Origin: Gallionella sp. UBA4121
GTDB taxonomy: Bacteria > Pseudomonadota > Gammaproteobacteria > Burkholderiales > Gallionellaceae
Direction: 5' to 3'
Assembly (NCBI GenBank): GCA_002381565.1
Contig: DFWZ01000060.1
Location: forward strand, 34,537 to 98,536
Length of the DNA: 64,000 bases
Position 1 is the stretch's first letter. Every line of letters begins with the position of its first letter. This document shows positions 26,931 to 37,361 of this stretch, piece by piece. The notes under the pieces were generated by a model that saw only the letters and a list, made by a program, of their open reading frames with translations, did not search any database and was not told where the DNA came from. A program made the position numbers and the translations under genes.

Positions 26931-27454
26931 TTGGCTTGTAACTCCGAAATCAGTGGCAAAAGAACTTCCCGCAAATTCTGCGCAGTGACGGCGCCAATCA
27001 GCTTGAATCTGATTATTCCGGCTTTATCGATCACATAGGTCTCGGGAACCCCGTACACCCCGTAATCAAAACCCACTTTCCCGTCCGCATCCGAAATCAC
27101 CAGACTGTAAGGATCGCCGGCCTTCTTCAGCGTCGCGATGCCATCATCCGCCTTGTCCTTGTAATCCACACCGACGACGGGCACCACTTTCTCGCTGGCA
27201 AACTGCATCAATACCGGATGCTCATCCTTGCACGCTTCGCACCAGGATGCCCACACGTTCAGCAGCCACACACGGCCTAGCATTTCTTTTGGCGAAAACT
27301 GCTTGGCAGGCTCATACAACAGGAGAAGCGAGAAGGCGGGAGCCGGCTTGCCTACCAGCGGCGAGGGCACTTCACGCGTATCGCGCCCCAGCCCCTTGTA
27401 CAGAAAAACCGACAGGATCAGGAAAATCACCAGAGGTAATATGAATCGCATCAT
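26927..27454 (-). CDS. ccmG: Thiol:disulfide interchange protein CcmG/DsbE
   Basis: 175-aa periplasmic thioredoxin anchored by one N-terminal helix (about 3-20). Active site WCEAC (C72, C75) with the acidic residue typical of CcmG, cis-proline region VYGVPETYVID, and the family patterns LVGKPAPAFSLLLL and VVGVDYKDKADDG. It relays reductant to CcmH and apocytochrome c. Overlaps ccmF by 4 nt and ccmH by 4 nt. Confidence 0.94.
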   Translation of the reverse strand: MMRFILPLVIFLILSVFLYKGLGRDTREVPSPLVGKPAPAFSLLLLYEPAKQFSPKEMLGRVWLLNVWASWCEACKDEHPVLMQFASEKVVPVVGVDYKDKADDGIATLKKAGDPYSLVISDADGKVGFDYGVYGVPETYVIDKAGIIRFKLIGAVTAQNLREVLLPLISELQAK

Positions 27455-29469
27455 GATGCTTGTCCTTGAAGGGTGCTGATAACAGGCTCCGACGACGCAT
27501 TGGCCGATGCCTTCTGATGGATGCGGTAACGACGATCAGATACCGCCAGTATGCCGCCCAGCGCCATGAACAAACAGCCCGCCCAGATCCAGTCGACAAA
27601 AGGTTTGATGTAGATACGCACCGCCCATGCACCATCCGATTCAGGAATCGGCTCACCGAGTGACACATACAGGTCGCGGAATACGCCGGTCTGAATTGAG
27701 GCCTCGGTCAGCGGCATGCCTGACACATTGTATTCGCGCTTTTCAGGGTGCAATTCGCCCACCAGACGACCATCCTTGTTGACGGTCACATGTCCCACGC
27801 CTGCGACATAATTCGGTCCAGGCGTCTGCGTCACACCGTTGAAGCGAAACTCATAGCCGCCGGCCATGATGGTGTCACCGACATTCATGCGCACATCGCG
27901 CTCGGTCTCATAGCCCTTCACCAGCGTCACGCCGATGATGAATACCGCCACGCCCAGATGCGCCAGTTGCATGCCGTAATAACTCAGACTCTGCTTACGC
28001 ACGCGCAGCAGGAACTCACCCTCACCCGACAGGCGCTGCCGCAGACTGATCACCAGTGACGCGATGATCCAGAAAGACATCAGCAAGCCCAGAACGATCA
28101 TCGGCGACCATTTATTTGATTCCAGCGACAGAAATTTTCCCATCAGCGAAGGCAGCAGCAAGGCTGTCACCAGCGCGCTGGCGAATCCCCACTTCACACG
28201 CCTGGCCAGATCAGGCACGGTCATTTTCTTCCAGCGCGCCAGCGGCCCCAGGCCCATCATGAACACCATGGGCACCATCAGGGGCACGAACACGGCCTGA
28301 AAATAAGGCGCACCGACCGACAGTTTTCCATAGCCCAACGCATCCATGAACAACGGGTACAGGGTGCCGATGAACACGGAAGCCGATGCGACCGACAGCA
28401 GCACGTTATTGGACAGCAGCAAGGACTCGCGTGACAGCATGTCGAACTTGCCGCCCAGGCCCACTTTCGGCGCGCGCCAGGCAAACAGCAACAGCGATGC
28501 GCCGATCACCAGCACCAGGAAACCCAGAATGAAAATACCGCGTTTCGGGTCGGACGCGAACGAGTGCACGGATGTCAGCACGCCGGAACGCACCAGGAAA
28601 GTGCCTAAAAGGCTTAACGAAAAAGCGCCGATCGCAAGCAACACGGTCCAGCTTTTGAATGCGCCGCGCTTTTCTGTCACGGCCAGCGAATGGATCAGCG
28701 CTGTTCCCAGCAACCAGGGCATGAACGAGGCATTCTCGACCGGATCCCAGAACCACCAGCCGCCCCAGCCCAGCTCATAATAGGCCCAGCCGCTACCCAG
28801 TGCGATACCGATCGTCATGAACACCCAGGCAACCGTCGTCCACGGGCGCGACCAGCGCGCCCAGGTCGCATCCAGCTTGCCGCCCAGCAAGGCGGAAATG
28901 GCAAAGGCATACGCCACCGAGAATCCGACATAGCCCATGTACAACATGGGCGGGTGTATCACCAAACCCGGATCCTGCAACAGCGGGTTCAGATCGCGTC
29001 CATCGGCAGCGGCCGGCAACAGGCGCGTAAACGGGCTGGAAGTGAACAACATGAACAGCAGAAAACCGGCTGAAATCAGCCCCATCACACCCAGCACACG
29101 CGCCACCATTTCTTCAGGCAGGTGACGACTGAAGGTCGCCACGGCGGCCGTCCAGACGGAAAGCAACAAGGCCCATAACAACAAAGATCCCTCGTGTCCG
29201 CCCCATATTGCCGCAAAGCGATATTGTCCCGGCAACTGGGAGTTGGAATGTTGCGCAACATAGAGCACGGAGAAGTCATTGGCTAAAAAGGCGTGAGCCA
29301 GCACAGCAAATGCCAGCCCGATAAACACAAACTGCCCGTAGGCTAACGGACGGGCAACCCCCATCAGCACGCGGTTGTTGCGCGCCGCACCGAATATCGG
29401 CAGCACGCCCAGGGAAATCGCCAGGAACAATGCGATGATTAAGGAAAAATGACCTAGCTCTGGAATCAT
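27451..29469 (-). CDS. ccmF: Haem lyase subunit CcmF
   Basis: 672-aa polytopic inner-membrane protein, about 15 helices, of the haem-handling family. The WWD domain is WGGWWFWDPVENASFMPWL, with flanking histidines expected to ligate haem. The C-terminal periplasmic loop (GYETERDVRMNVGDTIMAGG) and last helix are present, so the gene is full length. CcmF receives haem from holo-CcmE and attaches it to apocytochrome c together with CcmH. It lies 16 bp after ccmE. Confidence 0.95.
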   Translation of the reverse strand: MIPELGHFSLIIALFLAISLGVLPIFGAARNNRVLMGVARPLAYGQFVFIGLAFAVLAHAFLANDFSVLYVAQHSNSQLPGQYRFAAIWGGHEGSLLLWALLLSVWTAAVATFSRHLPEEMVARVLGVMGLISAGFLLFMLFTSSPFTRLLPAAADGRDLNPLLQDPGLVIHPPMLYMGYVGFSVAYAFAISALLGGKLDATWARWSRPWTTVAWVFMTIGIALGSGWAYYELGWGGWWFWDPVENASFMPWLLGTALIHSLAVTEKRGAFKSWTVLLAIGAFSLSLLGTFLVRSGVLTSVHSFASDPKRGIFILGFLVLVIGASLLLFAWRAPKVGLGGKFDMLSRESLLLSNNVLLSVASASVFIGTLYPLFMDALGYGKLSVGAPYFQAVFVPLMVPMVFMMGLGPLARWKKMTVPDLARRVKWGFASALVTALLLPSLMGKFLSLESNKWSPMIVLGLLMSFWIIASLVISLRQRLSGEGEFLLRVRKQSLSYYGMQLAHLGVAVFIIGVTLVKGYETERDVRMNVGDTIMAGGYEFRFNGVTQTPGPNYVAGVGHVTVNKDGRLVGELHPEKREYNVSGMPLTEASIQTGVFRDLYVSLGEPIPESDGAWAVRIYIKPFVDWIWAGCLFMALGGILAVSDRRYRIHQKASANASSEPVISTLQGQAS

Positions 29470-29485
29470 GTGAGTGCTCTCGTAG

Positions 29486-29932
29486 TTATTTAACAGCAGG
29501 TGCTGCGTCCCTGGCCTTTTTCAGGGCATCGGCGGCTTCAGGCGGCATATAGTTTTCATCGTGCTTGGCCAGCACTTCAGAGGCGTGCATGATGCCATCG
29601 GCTTCCATCTTGCCTTGTGCCACGACCCCTTTGCCTTCCTTGAACAAGTCAGGCAGGATGCCCTTGTAGATCACAGGCAAGCTCTTCTTCAAATCGGTAA
29701 TCACGAAATGCACCGTCAGGCCATCCCCCCCTTCACGCTTGAGACTGCCCTCCTCGACCAGACCCCCGATACGAAAACTGCGGTCTTGCGGCGCTTCCTT
29801 GTTATAGACCTGAGTCGGCGTGAAATACAGACTGACGTTATCCTTGAGGGCATTTAACACCAGTCCAACCGCCAGACCCACTGCGGCTATGGCAATCACA
29901 ATATAGACAAATCTTTTCTGACGCGGCTTCAT
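29486..29932 (-). CDS. ccmE: Haem chaperone CcmE
   Basis: 148 aa. N-terminal transmembrane helix (about 9-28), OB-fold beta barrel, and the covalent haem-binding histidine H124 in AKHDENYMP (HxxxY type, with Y128). The rest of the tail is hydrophilic. It carries haem from CcmABCD to CcmF. The ATG overlaps the ccmD stop by 4 nt. Confidence 0.95.
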   Translation of the reverse strand: MKPRQKRFVYIVIAIAAVGLAVGLVLNALKDNVSLYFTPTQVYNKEAPQDRSFRIGGLVEEGSLKREGGDGLTVHFVITDLKKSLPVIYKGILPDLFKEGKGVVAQGKMEADGIMHASEVLAKHDENYMPPEAADALKKARDAAPAVK

Positions 29933-30096
29933 GCACTCTCCTCTGCTTCCTGCATCAGGCGCACCTGCTGCAAGGTGATTTTTCTCTTGTGTATCACCAT
30001 CGCGATTTCAACTGCAAATACCAGCAGTGCAACCGCGTAAGAACCCACCCAGACATAGGTCAGCGGATTTGCTCTCATCCAGATATCCAGGCTCAT
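29929..30096 (-). CDS. ccmD: Haem exporter accessory protein CcmD
   Basis: 55-aa membrane peptide ([20 protein letters not shown]..., ending EAEESA). One transmembrane helix at about residues 12-34, followed by a basic stretch ([13 protein letters not shown]), the usual CcmD pattern. It helps release holo-CcmE from CcmABC. It starts at 30096 with a 4-nt overlap with ccmC and ends with a 4-nt overlap with ccmE. Identified from position, length and topology, since sequence conservation in this family is low. Confidence 0.88.
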   Translation of the reverse strand: MSLDIWMRANPLTYVWVGSYAVALLVFAVEIAMVIHKRKITLQQVRLMQEAEESA

Positions 30097-30830
30097 CTCC
30101 GCACCTCCGCCAGTTCAGTGATCCATTTGGTATTCTTCTCACGCTCCAGAATAATGCTGCGCACGCGCGCCAGTATTATTGCGATCGCGTATAGCCAGCA
30201 GGCGGCCAGCATGGTGAACATCGCCTGCTGCATGGTAACCTGCATGGAAGTCCCGGTAAATTTGATGGTGGAGCCCTGATGCAGGGTATTCCACCACTTC
30301 ACCGAAAAATAAATGATAGGCACATTCACGGAACCTACGATCGCCAGCAGCGCCGCCGCACGGTCGGCACGACGCGGATCGTCTATCGAGGCATGCAGCG
30401 AAATAAAGCCCAGGTAGAGAAACAACAGGATCAGTTCTGAAGTCAGCCGAGCATCCCACACCCACCATGCGCCCCACATGGGCTTGCCCCACAGTGCGCC
30501 GGTCCAGAGTGCAATAAACGCAAACAGGGCGCCGGTGGGCGCTACCGCACTGGCCATCATCGATGACAACCGGGTATTGAAGATCAGACCCAGCGCTGCA
30601 TAGCCTGCCATCACGAGATACAGGAACATGGAGAGCATCGAGGACGGCACGTGAATATAGATGATGCGGTAAAACTCGCCCTGTTGCGCATCAGCGGGGG
30701 CTACAACAAAACCCAGGTATAAACCCACCGCAGACAGAATCGCTGACGAAACGGCAAACCACGGAATCAGTTTTCCCGCCAGTGGATAAAAGACAGTCGG
30801 GGCTGAATATTTGAACCAGTTTATTGCCAT
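30093..30830 (-). CDS. ccmC: Haem exporter/chaperone-loading protein CcmC
   Basis: 245 aa, six transmembrane helices, with the WWD motif WGAWWVWDARLTSEL and two conserved histidines (IYIHVPSS and the histidine of WWNTLHQGS). CcmC binds haem and presents it to CcmE. It overlaps ccmD by 4 nt and is 16 bp from ccmB. The length equals that of the E. coli protein. Confidence 0.95.
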   Translation of the reverse strand: MAINWFKYSAPTVFYPLAGKLIPWFAVSSAILSAVGLYLGFVVAPADAQQGEFYRIIYIHVPSSMLSMFLYLVMAGYAALGLIFNTRLSSMMASAVAPTGALFAFIALWTGALWGKPMWGAWWVWDARLTSELILLFLYLGFISLHASIDDPRRADRAAALLAIVGSVNVPIIYFSVKWWNTLHQGSTIKFTGTSMQVTMQQAMFTMLAACWLYAIAIILARVRSIILEREKNTKWITELAEVRR

Positions 30831-30846
30831 ATGAAAATCTCTAAAA

Positions 30847-31524
30847 TCATTCCATCGAAATACGTAAGGCCTGCGCTGTCACCCAGGGGGTAAACGCCAT
30901 AGCCAGCACCAGCAACGCGCCCAGCAAGGACAGATGAGAGGACACATTCAGTCCGCTCGTCACGGCTTGCACCGCGCCCGTGCCAAAGATCAGCACCGGA
31001 ATGCACAACGGCAATACCAGCAAGGATAACAGCACCCCGCCTCCGCGCAACCCCAGGGTCAATGCTGCGCCAATTGCACCTATCATGCTCAGAACGGGTG
31101 TACCCAGCAACAGACTCAGCATCAGCACACCGATCGCCTGTACCGTCATGTCAAACTGCAACCCGAGCACCGGCGTCATCAACGCCAGCGGCAGGCCCGA
31201 TACCATCCAGTGCGAAGCCATTTTACCCAGCACCAGCACCGACAGGGACTGCGGTGCCAGCAGCATTTGCTCTAGCGTACCATCCAAATAGTCCGCCGAG
31301 AACAACCTGCCCAGCGACAACATTGATGAGAGTAAGGCTGCTACCCACAACACGCCGGGCGCCATCTTGCGCAGCATATCCGTTTCAGGCCCGACACCGA
31401 GCGGGAACAGACTAACCACCATCACAAAAAAAATCAACGTGGTCAGCACATCCGCACGGCGGCGCATCGCCAGCACCAGGTCACGGCGCACCACCAGGAT
31501 AAACAACATGAATAATTTCTTCAT
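30847..31524 (-). CDS. ccmB: ABC transporter permease CcmB
   Basis: 225-aa membrane subunit with six predicted helices; family patterns RRDLVLAMRRRADVL at the N-terminus, GVLWVAALLSSMLSLGRLF and DGTLEQMLLAPQ. With CcmA it powers release of haem-loaded CcmE from CcmC. The start overlaps the ccmA stop by 4 nt. Confidence 0.94.
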   Translation of the reverse strand: MKKLFMLFILVVRRDLVLAMRRRADVLTTLIFFVMVVSLFPLGVGPETDMLRKMAPGVLWVAALLSSMLSLGRLFSADYLDGTLEQMLLAPQSLSVLVLGKMASHWMVSGLPLALMTPVLGLQFDMTVQAIGVLMLSLLLGTPVLSMIGAIGAALTLGLRGGGVLLSLLVLPLCIPVLIFGTGAVQAVTSGLNVSSHLSLLGALLVLAMAFTPWVTAQALRISME

Positions 31525-32141
31525 AACGCTGACAGCGACAAGCTGCGCATTTCCATGCCTGAAACAACCAGCGGTTGATGAGTCGTAAAAATCACCATGC
31601 CCTGCCTTGCCAGATGTTCGCCTATCAAATCGCCAATCAGCGCCACAGCGCCGACATCCAATGCCGTCAAAGGTTCGTCCAGCACCCAGAGACGGGCACG
31701 GCCTACCAGCAAACGCGCCAATGCAACGCGTCGTCGCTGGCCCTGTGACAGCACTTTGGTCGGCAAGCGCTCCCGCCCCTTCAACCCCATGCGGCGCAGG
31801 GCGGAAACAGCTTCTGCTTCATTCAGTTCCGTGCCCGACAATCCCGCAGAAATACGCAGATTTTCCAGCGCACTCAATTCATCCTTGATGGCATTCAAAT
31901 GGCCGAGATACAGCATTTGGGCGTAATAATCCTCGCCCAGGTCACGCACATCCTCTCCGCACCAGGCGATTTTACCTTCATCAGGCTGGATGAAGCCGCA
32001 CAGAGTACGCAACAAGCTGGTCTTGCCGCTGCCATTCTCACCCTGGATTTGCAAGATCTGCCCGGGATACAGCGCAAAGCCCAATCCGGAAAACAAACGA
32101 TGATCACCGCGACTACACGCTAAGTTGCGCACTTCCAGCAT
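31521..32141 (-). CDS. ccmA: ABC transporter ATP-binding protein CcmA
   Basis: 206-aa ATPase: Walker A GENGSGKT (about 34-41), signature [14 protein letters not shown], Walker [13 protein letters not shown] and switch histidine FTTHQP. First gene of the ccmABCDEFGHI operon, which is in the standard order. It is divergent from fabI, 109 bp apart; a good promoter is seen only toward fabI. Confidence 0.95.
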   Translation of the reverse strand: MLEVRNLACSRGDHRLFSGLGFALYPGQILQIQGENGSGKTSLLRTLCGFIQPDEGKIAWCGEDVRDLGEDYYAQMLYLGHLNAIKDELSALENLRISAGLSGTELNEAEAVSALRRMGLKGRERLPTKVLSQGQRRRVALARLLVGRARLWVLDEPLTALDVGAVALIGDLIGEHLARQGMVIFTTHQPLVVSGMEMRSLSLSAL

Positions 32142-32188
32142 GAAGATAGACCTGAAATTGACAAGCGCGGAATTATATACGATTGCAT

Positions 32189-32217
32189 CTGACCATTGCG
32201 CGCCATTGCTTTATAAT
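32189..32217 (+). promoter_or_regulatory. sigma70 promoter of fabI
   Basis: Perfect -10 TATAAT (32212-32217) with CTGACC (32189-32194) 17 bp upstream. Expected transcription start near 32224, leaving a 27-nt leader before the ATG at 32251. Confidence 0.65.
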
Positions 32218-32250
32218 CCGACAACTTTTGACCAACCTAAAAGGGTACGC

Positions 32251-33039
32251 ATGGGATTTCTGGCCAACAAACGAATTTTGATTACCGGCATGATCAGCAC
32301 CCGCTCAATTGCTTACGGTGTGGCACAAGCCATGCATCGCGAAGGCGCCCAACTCGCCTTTACCTATCAGGGAGAACGGGTGCGTGAACGCGTACTGGGC
32401 CTGGCAAAACAGTTTGACAGCGACCTCATATTTCCCTGTGATGTCGCCTCTGATGACGACATCAACCAACTGTTTGTTGATCTGAAGCAGCACTGGGATG
32501 GCTTTGACGGTTTTGTGCATGCGATTGCTTTTGCGCCGCGCGAAGCACTGGAAGGCGAATTCCTCGATGGCTTCAACCGCGAAGCCTTCCGCATCGCCCA
32601 CGACATCAGTTCATACAGTTTTCCGGCCATGGCAAAGGCAGCACTGCCGATGATGGAAGGCCGCAACGCTGCCTTATTAACCCTGAGTTATCTCGGTGCG
32701 GTCCGCACCATGCCCCACTACAACGTGATGGGCATGGCCAAAGCCAGCCTGGAAGCCAGTGTGCGCTATCTGGCGATGCAGCTGGGCGCAAAGGGAATAC
32801 GCGCGAATGCCATATCTGCCGGCCCCATCCGCACCCTGGCTGCCGCCGGCATCGCCGATTTCGGCAAATTGCTGGGTTATAACGAAAAGCACGCCCCGCT
32901 CAAACGCAACGTCACTATCGAAGAAGTCGGCAATGCCGCCGCCTTCCTGTGCAGCGATCTGGCCAGCGGCATCACCGGCGAAATCACCTATGTGGATGGC
33001 GGTTTCAACACGACCTCCTTAGGCTCCACCGAAGCCTAG
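32251..33039 (+). CDS. fabI: Enoyl-ACP reductase (NADH)
   Basis: 262 aa, last step of fatty-acid elongation. SDR fold with [13 protein letters not shown] as the cofactor loop (the FabI-specific variant of GxxxGxG), QGERVRERV, and the catalytic Y-x6-K ([12 protein letters not shown]). C-terminal [17 protein letters not shown] is typical. The start at 32251 ([13 protein letters not shown]) follows AAGGG; an in-frame extension to 32125 overlaps the promoter and is rejected. A strong terminator follows, so it is a single-gene unit. Confidence 0.95.
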   Translation: MGFLANKRILITGMISTRSIAYGVAQAMHREGAQLAFTYQGERVRERVLGLAKQFDSDLIFPCDVASDDDINQLFVDLKQHWDGFDGFVHAIAFAPREALEGEFLDGFNREAFRIAHDISSYSFPAMAKAALPMMEGRNAALLTLSYLGAVRTMPHYNVMGMAKASLEASVRYLAMQLGAKGIRANAISAGPIRTLAAAGIADFGKLLGYNEKHAPLKRNVTIEEVGNAAAFLCSDLASGITGEITYVDGGFNTTSLGSTEA

Positions 33040-33067
33040 CCTGTCACTTTAAAATAACAGGCAATTC

Positions 33068-33094
33068 AAGCCCCGCTTTTAGCGGGGCTTTTTT
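33068..33094 (+). terminator. Rho-independent terminator of fabI
   Basis: AAGCCCCGCT-TTT-AGCGGGGCTT forms a 10-bp perfect stem (33068-33077 with 33081-33090) followed by TTTT, 29 bp after the fabI stop. Confidence 0.92.
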
Positions 33095-33116
33095 ATGTCG
33101 ACACTTGCGAGGCAAC

Positions 33117-33782
33117 TCACCCGGCCCGCCTCAATACCATCGTAAACAACGTACCGCCGCCAGCAACACTCTCAAGCTGCACAAAACCTGACCCATGAGC
33201 CTCGGCCACCACCTTGCATAAGGCCAGCCCCAACCCTGTCGAAGAGGATTTTTCAGCGACTTTGCGCTGCATCAGCTCATCTTCCACGCCGACAACCACA
33301 CCGTCATCAAACACTTTGAACGCCAGCAAATTGTCCTCCTGCTCAAACCAGACATCGACCTTATGTTTGGCGTAGCGAACCGCATTGTTGAGTGCAGACT
33401 CCAGTGCCAGTTCGACCAGGTTTTCATCGAACCAGCCCATCCCGTCTGTAGCACCCCTCATTCTGTCGATATCCGCACGCACCGTAATCACGTGGCCATG
33501 ATGGTTTTCCGCCACCATGGCCGACAGGCTGCTGCCAATCAGGTCTTCCAGAAACTCAGCCAAATCAACTTCCACCATCATCGGCGCCAGTCCTGTCTGA
33601 TCACTTTTATAGAGCGTCAAAAAACTGATCAGTCTATTTTTCAGTTCGATGCAGCGGCGATATGCCCGCACCCCCTCGACGGGCACATCTTTGTGATGAT
33701 TCAGTTGTTCAAGATCGATTTCGAGCAGCGCCATCGCGTTTTTAATGTCGTGAATGACAAGCGCCGATAAAGCTTTTTGCAT
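33117..33782 (-). CDS. Short histidine kinase without sensor domain
   Basis: 221 aa. The dimerisation/phosphoacceptor part at the N-terminus has VIHDIKNAMALLE (H11) and is followed directly by a HATPase_c domain: N-box ESALNNAVRYAKHK, G1 VFDDGVVVG, G2 SSSTGLGLALCKVV. There is no sensory region, so it must receive its signal from a partner. It starts directly after the stop of the receiver-TPR gene with no gap, a layout that gives coupled translation. The two proteins are therefore likely a complex or phosphorelay. Confidence 0.83.
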   Translation of the reverse strand: MQKALSALVIHDIKNAMALLEIDLEQLNHHKDVPVEGVRAYRRCIELKNRLISFLTLYKSDQTGLAPMMVEVDLAEFLEDLIGSSLSAMVAENHHGHVITVRADIDRMRGATDGMGWFDENLVELALESALNNAVRYAKHKVDVWFEQEDNLLAFKVFDDGVVVGVEDELMQRKVAEKSSSTGLGLALCKVVAEAHGSGFVQLESVAGGGTLFTMVLRRAG

Positions 33783-35435
33783 TTACTCGCTCACAATCTC
33801 ATTAAAAAACCGGTAAAAATTCATCACCTTCTGATTGTTGGGCAGCAACTTGTCCAGTGTCGAGAGATAGAACTTTGCCCGTTCCACAATCACCTGATCC
33901 AGCCCCCCGTGTTTTAACCACAATAAATGCAGCTGTGCCGCCGCCATCAGGGCTTCAAGGTTTTCTCCGTGTATTTCAAGCGCATCGATCACTTTCTGAT
34001 TCGCCTCTGAAAAATGCGCGGTGCGCATCAGCTTCGTGGCCTCATCGACCAGCTCTAAAATACGCCTTCTGCCACCATCGATCACATCCTCTATCCTGTC
34101 GCCATACCCTGTGTCCATCATGGATTTTTTGACATGGCGGGCAACCCGCTTCTCGTCTGCCCCGCTTGATTGGATAGCCTGCGTCAACAACTTCAAACCA
34201 AACACCATATCTCCGGTTTTAAGCACCGCTTTCCCCAACGAGGTCATCGCCGAACTGTCCGTCCGGTTAGCCAGCATGGATGCCGCTCTTTCCACCAGCT
34301 TTCGGGCATGATCAATATCGCCGAAATCAAAATAGGCTTGTGCAAGTATTGCATCCTTCGCCACCCCAAAAAACCCGACATCCCCATGTTTCCTGGCATT
34401 TTTCTCGAGTGTTTCAATCGCCGACTTAGGTTCGCCCATATCCACTTGTATTTGCGCGAGAGACAGGTAATCATCCGCTCGCTCCACAATGGATCCACTC
34501 GACAACCGGATCGCCGCCTGGGCATTCGACTGCGCCACATCGAACCTGCCAAGCAAAAAAGCGGCTTCCGACACCGAACGAAATCGTTTTGCACTCGGCA
34601 GGATTCCCGACGAACGGTTCAACAGTTCGAATGCACCTTCATCATCGCCTGATTCTTGCCGGATGCTTGCCAGCAATTCATATGCTGCAACATAGCTGTT
34701 ATTTTTTGTGAGCAGTTCGCTGGCGATTTCCTCCGCCTGCGTAAAATTTCCGAGCGCAAAATGGGTACGGGCTTGCCCCATCATGACCCACGGCACATCG
34801 CCCCGAATTGAAGCCGCCTGATCATAGGTTTCGAGCACACCGGCATAATTATTCAGGATCAACTGAGCCTCTGACTTGCGCCGTAGCACATCCATTCTGC
34901 GGCGATCATCCGGCGCCACAGCCAGCAACTTATCGCACTCATCGATCGCCACATCAAACTGCTTGTCGTTTATTGCCTTCAATGCCGGCATCAAGAATGC
35001 GCGCCGGTCGATCAGGCGTTCAAGCCGGGAGCGCAGCTTAGTTTCCGAACAGGGTTTTAAAAGATAATCATCCGGAATGAATTCCACTGCGCTTGCAACA
35101 AATCTGTACTCAGCCTCAGCTGTCAGCATCACGAAAATAGAGGTTGCGCTCAATATATTTTCATTGCGGAGATATTCAAGGAAATGCTGACCTGTACTGG
35201 AATTGTTCAGATTGTAATCGCAGATGATCAAATCATAAGCCGTCTTCCTGATCTGCTCCAGCCCCTCACTCGCATTGCTTGCCACACCGACCTTGTTCAT
35301 GCCCAGTGTGTGTAACTGAGAGCGGACCGCATGGCGCATCGCACTGATATCGTCGATCACCAGCGCAGATAATCTGCCAAAATCAATGTATTCGTTTTCA
35401 ATGGGCGCTTTTTGCCCACGAGTGAGCGCATTCAT
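33783..35435 (-). CDS. Response regulator with TPR repeats
   Basis: About 550 aa. N-terminal CheY-like receiver (about 15-140): ALVIDDISAMRHAVRSQL, phosphoacceptor in LIICDYNLNNSSTGQ, conserved lysine in DYLLKPCSETKL. The rest is a long TPR solenoid (LAVAPDDRRRMDVLRRKSEA, TYDQAASIRGDVPWVMMGQA, ALGNFTQAEEIASEL, DLDHARKLVERAASM-like units). It has no DNA-binding or enzymatic output, so it probably acts by protein contact. Start uncertain: ATG 35435 (MNALTRGQ) or a GTG at 35504. Directly followed by the orphan kinase gene. Confidence 0.82.
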   Translation of the reverse strand: MNALTRGQKAPIENEYIDFGRLSALVIDDISAMRHAVRSQLHTLGMNKVGVASNASEGLEQIRKTAYDLIICDYNLNNSSTGQHFLEYLRNENILSATSIFVMLTAEAEYRFVASAVEFIPDDYLLKPCSETKLRSRLERLIDRRAFLMPALKAINDKQFDVAIDECDKLLAVAPDDRRRMDVLRRKSEAQLILNNYAGVLETYDQAASIRGDVPWVMMGQARTHFALGNFTQAEEIASELLTKNNSYVAAYELLASIRQESGDDEGAFELLNRSSGILPSAKRFRSVSEAAFLLGRFDVAQSNAQAAIRLSSGSIVERADDYLSLAQIQVDMGEPKSAIETLEKNARKHGDVGFFGVAKDAILAQAYFDFGDIDHARKLVERAASMLANRTDSSAMTSLGKAVLKTGDMVFGLKLLTQAIQSSGADEKRVARHVKKSMMDTGYGDRIEDVIDGGRRRILELVDEATKLMRTAHFSEANQKVIDALEIHGENLEALMAAAQLHLLWLKHGGLDQVIVERAKFYLSTLDKLLPNNQKVMNFYRFFNEIVSE

Positions 35436-35575
35436 GCCTTTTGCAGGTTTATTACTCAAGTTGCCCCCGATATCGTTGGCGTCGCGTACGCGTCCAAATC
35501 GCACGGCTGCGACATTATCCTGATCCTGTTTATTGACAAGGTTATCACGGCTGCCCTAAAAATGCCCGCGTCTGA

Positions 35576-36196
35576 TCAGGCAATGGAACATCCAGGGAGC
35601 TGTTCCCGAACCGGTCTGAAGCTCCTGCGATGCACATCACTGACCCCGTATTCGCGCAGGGCGGCCAGATGTGCTGCGGTAGGATAGCCTTTATGGATGG
35701 CAAAGCCGTATTGCGGGTATTGTTCGTGCAGTTGCAGCATCAGTGCATCGCGGTCTGTTTTTGCCAGTATTGACGCGGCGGCAATCGCCGCGACCTTGCT
35801 GTCGCCTTTGACGATGGCTTCACTGCGAATGCCGGTCTGAGGGCAATAAAGGCCATCCACCAGCACCAGTTGCGGCTGGATCGCCAGGGCCAGCACCGCG
35901 CGCTTCATCGCCAGCAGCGTGGCTTGCAGGATATTGAGTCGATCTATCTCTTCCACGGAAGCATAAGCCACGGCCCAGGCCAGCGCGCGTTCCCGGATCA
36001 GCGGGGCCAGTTTTTCGCGTTGCCGTTCGGTGAGCTTTTTGGAGTCATTCAGACCGGGAACCGGGTTGGCCTCGTCGAGTATCACGGCAGCCGCACTCAC
36101 CGGCCCCGCCAGCGGGCCGCGCCCGGCCTCGTCCACGCCGCAGATGAGAATGGTTGAATGCCCCGATTCCATCTCGTTCAAACTGAAAAGTGGCAT
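35576..36196 (-). CDS. rnhB: Ribonuclease HII
   Basis: 206 aa; removes RNA from RNA-DNA hybrids and misincorporated ribonucleotides. Catalytic acids in [16 protein letters not shown] (DE) and LVDGLY, plus [15 protein letters not shown]; the C-terminus has [13 protein letters not shown] and VHRRSF. The ATG overlaps the lpxB stop by one base (TAATG). Last gene of the envelope cluster. Confidence 0.94.
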   Translation of the reverse strand: MPLFSLNEMESGHSTILICGVDEAGRGPLAGPVSAAAVILDEANPVPGLNDSKKLTERQREKLAPLIRERALAWAVAYASVEEIDRLNILQATLLAMKRAVLALAIQPQLVLVDGLYCPQTGIRSEAIVKGDSKVAAIAAASILAKTDRDALMLQLHEQYPQYGFAIHKGYPTAAHLAALREYGVSDVHRRSFRPVREQLPGCSIA

Positions 36197-37350
36197 TATG
36201 CAGCCGGCAGATACGAAAGAACCACCGCTGCCGCCTTCTCGGCGGTGTTCTGCCGCAACGTTTGATGCAGCGCGGTGAAGGTTTGCTCGAGCTGCGTCAC
36301 CGCATCCTGATCATGCAACAAATTGAGCAGTGCCTGGGCGAGGTTTTCCGGAATCGCATCGGTTTGCATCAGTTCAGGCACGACAAAGCGTTCACACAGA
36401 ATGTTGGGCAGCCCAAAATAGGGCAAATAGCTTTTGCGCTTCATCATCCACCAGGTCAGCGCGTTCAGGCGATAGGTGATGACCATCGGCCGTTTGAGCA
36501 GCGCACATTCCAGCGTCGCCGTGCCGGAGGCGACCAGCACTGCATCTGCTGCCGTCATCGCATCCTGTGCATGGCCAAACAACAGGGAAAACGGCAAGTC
36601 CTCCGCTGTGCAATCATAAATTGCCTGTTCGAAAATCATCCGCGTTTCACGACTCGCCAGCGGCACCAGGAAACGCGCCTCGGGCAAGTGTTGCAGGATC
36701 AGTTTGGCCGTTTCGACATAGAGGCGCGCGAGTTGCCTGACCTCAGACTGCCGGCTGCCTGGCAAAAATGCAAACACCTTCACGGTCAGCGGAATGCGCA
36801 TCGTCTCGCGCATCCGATCCCGGCTGGGTCTCTCCGGCAACATGTCGGCAAGCGGGTGCCCGACATAATCCACCGGCACGCCAGCAGCCTTGTAGAGCTT
36901 AGGCTCATGCGGGAACAGCGCCAGCATGTGCGTTACCGCACGCTTGATCTTGTTGATGCGCTCACCGCGCCACGCCCATATCGACGGACTGACGTAATGG
37001 ATGGTGGGGATGCCGTGCCGCTTGAGGCTGAGCTCCAGATCAAGATTGAAGTCGGGCGCGTCCACCGCAATAAACAAGGCCGGACGGTTGGCCAGAAAGT
37101 GCGCGCGCAGTTTGCGACGTATTCCTGTGATTTCACGATAATGACGCAGCACTTCAACGTAGCCGAACACGGCCAGCTTTTCCATCGGGAATAACACCTG
37201 CATGCCGACGGCTTGCATCCGGGGACCGCCGATGCCGACAAACTCCACGTCCGGGCGGGCAAGCTTCAGTGCTGCCATCAGGTGACTGGCGAGCAAATCA
37301 CCCGACGCTTCACCCGCGACAATGCCTATTACAATTTTTTGCTGAACCAT
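36196..37350 (-). CDS. lpxB: Lipid-A-disaccharide synthase
   Basis: 384-aa GT-B glycosyltransferase joining UDP-2,3-diacylglucosamine and lipid X to make the lipid A disaccharide. Family patterns [18 protein letters not shown] at the N-terminus, [29 protein letters not shown], and [15 protein letters not shown] near the C-terminus. It follows lpxA by 11 bp. Confidence 0.95.
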   Translation of the reverse strand: MVQQKIVIGIVAGEASGDLLASHLMAALKLARPDVEFVGIGGPRMQAVGMQVLFPMEKLAVFGYVEVLRHYREITGIRRKLRAHFLANRPALFIAVDAPDFNLDLELSLKRHGIPTIHYVSPSIWAWRGERINKIKRAVTHMLALFPHEPKLYKAAGVPVDYVGHPLADMLPERPSRDRMRETMRIPLTVKVFAFLPGSRQSEVRQLARLYVETAKLILQHLPEARFLVPLASRETRMIFEQAIYDCTAEDLPFSLLFGHAQDAMTAADAVLVASGTATLECALLKRPMVITYRLNALTWWMMKRKSYLPYFGLPNILCERFVVPELMQTDAIPENLAQALLNLLHDQDAVTQLEQTFTALHQTLRQNTAEKAAAVVLSYLPAA

Positions 37351-37361
37351 GAACGAACCTG

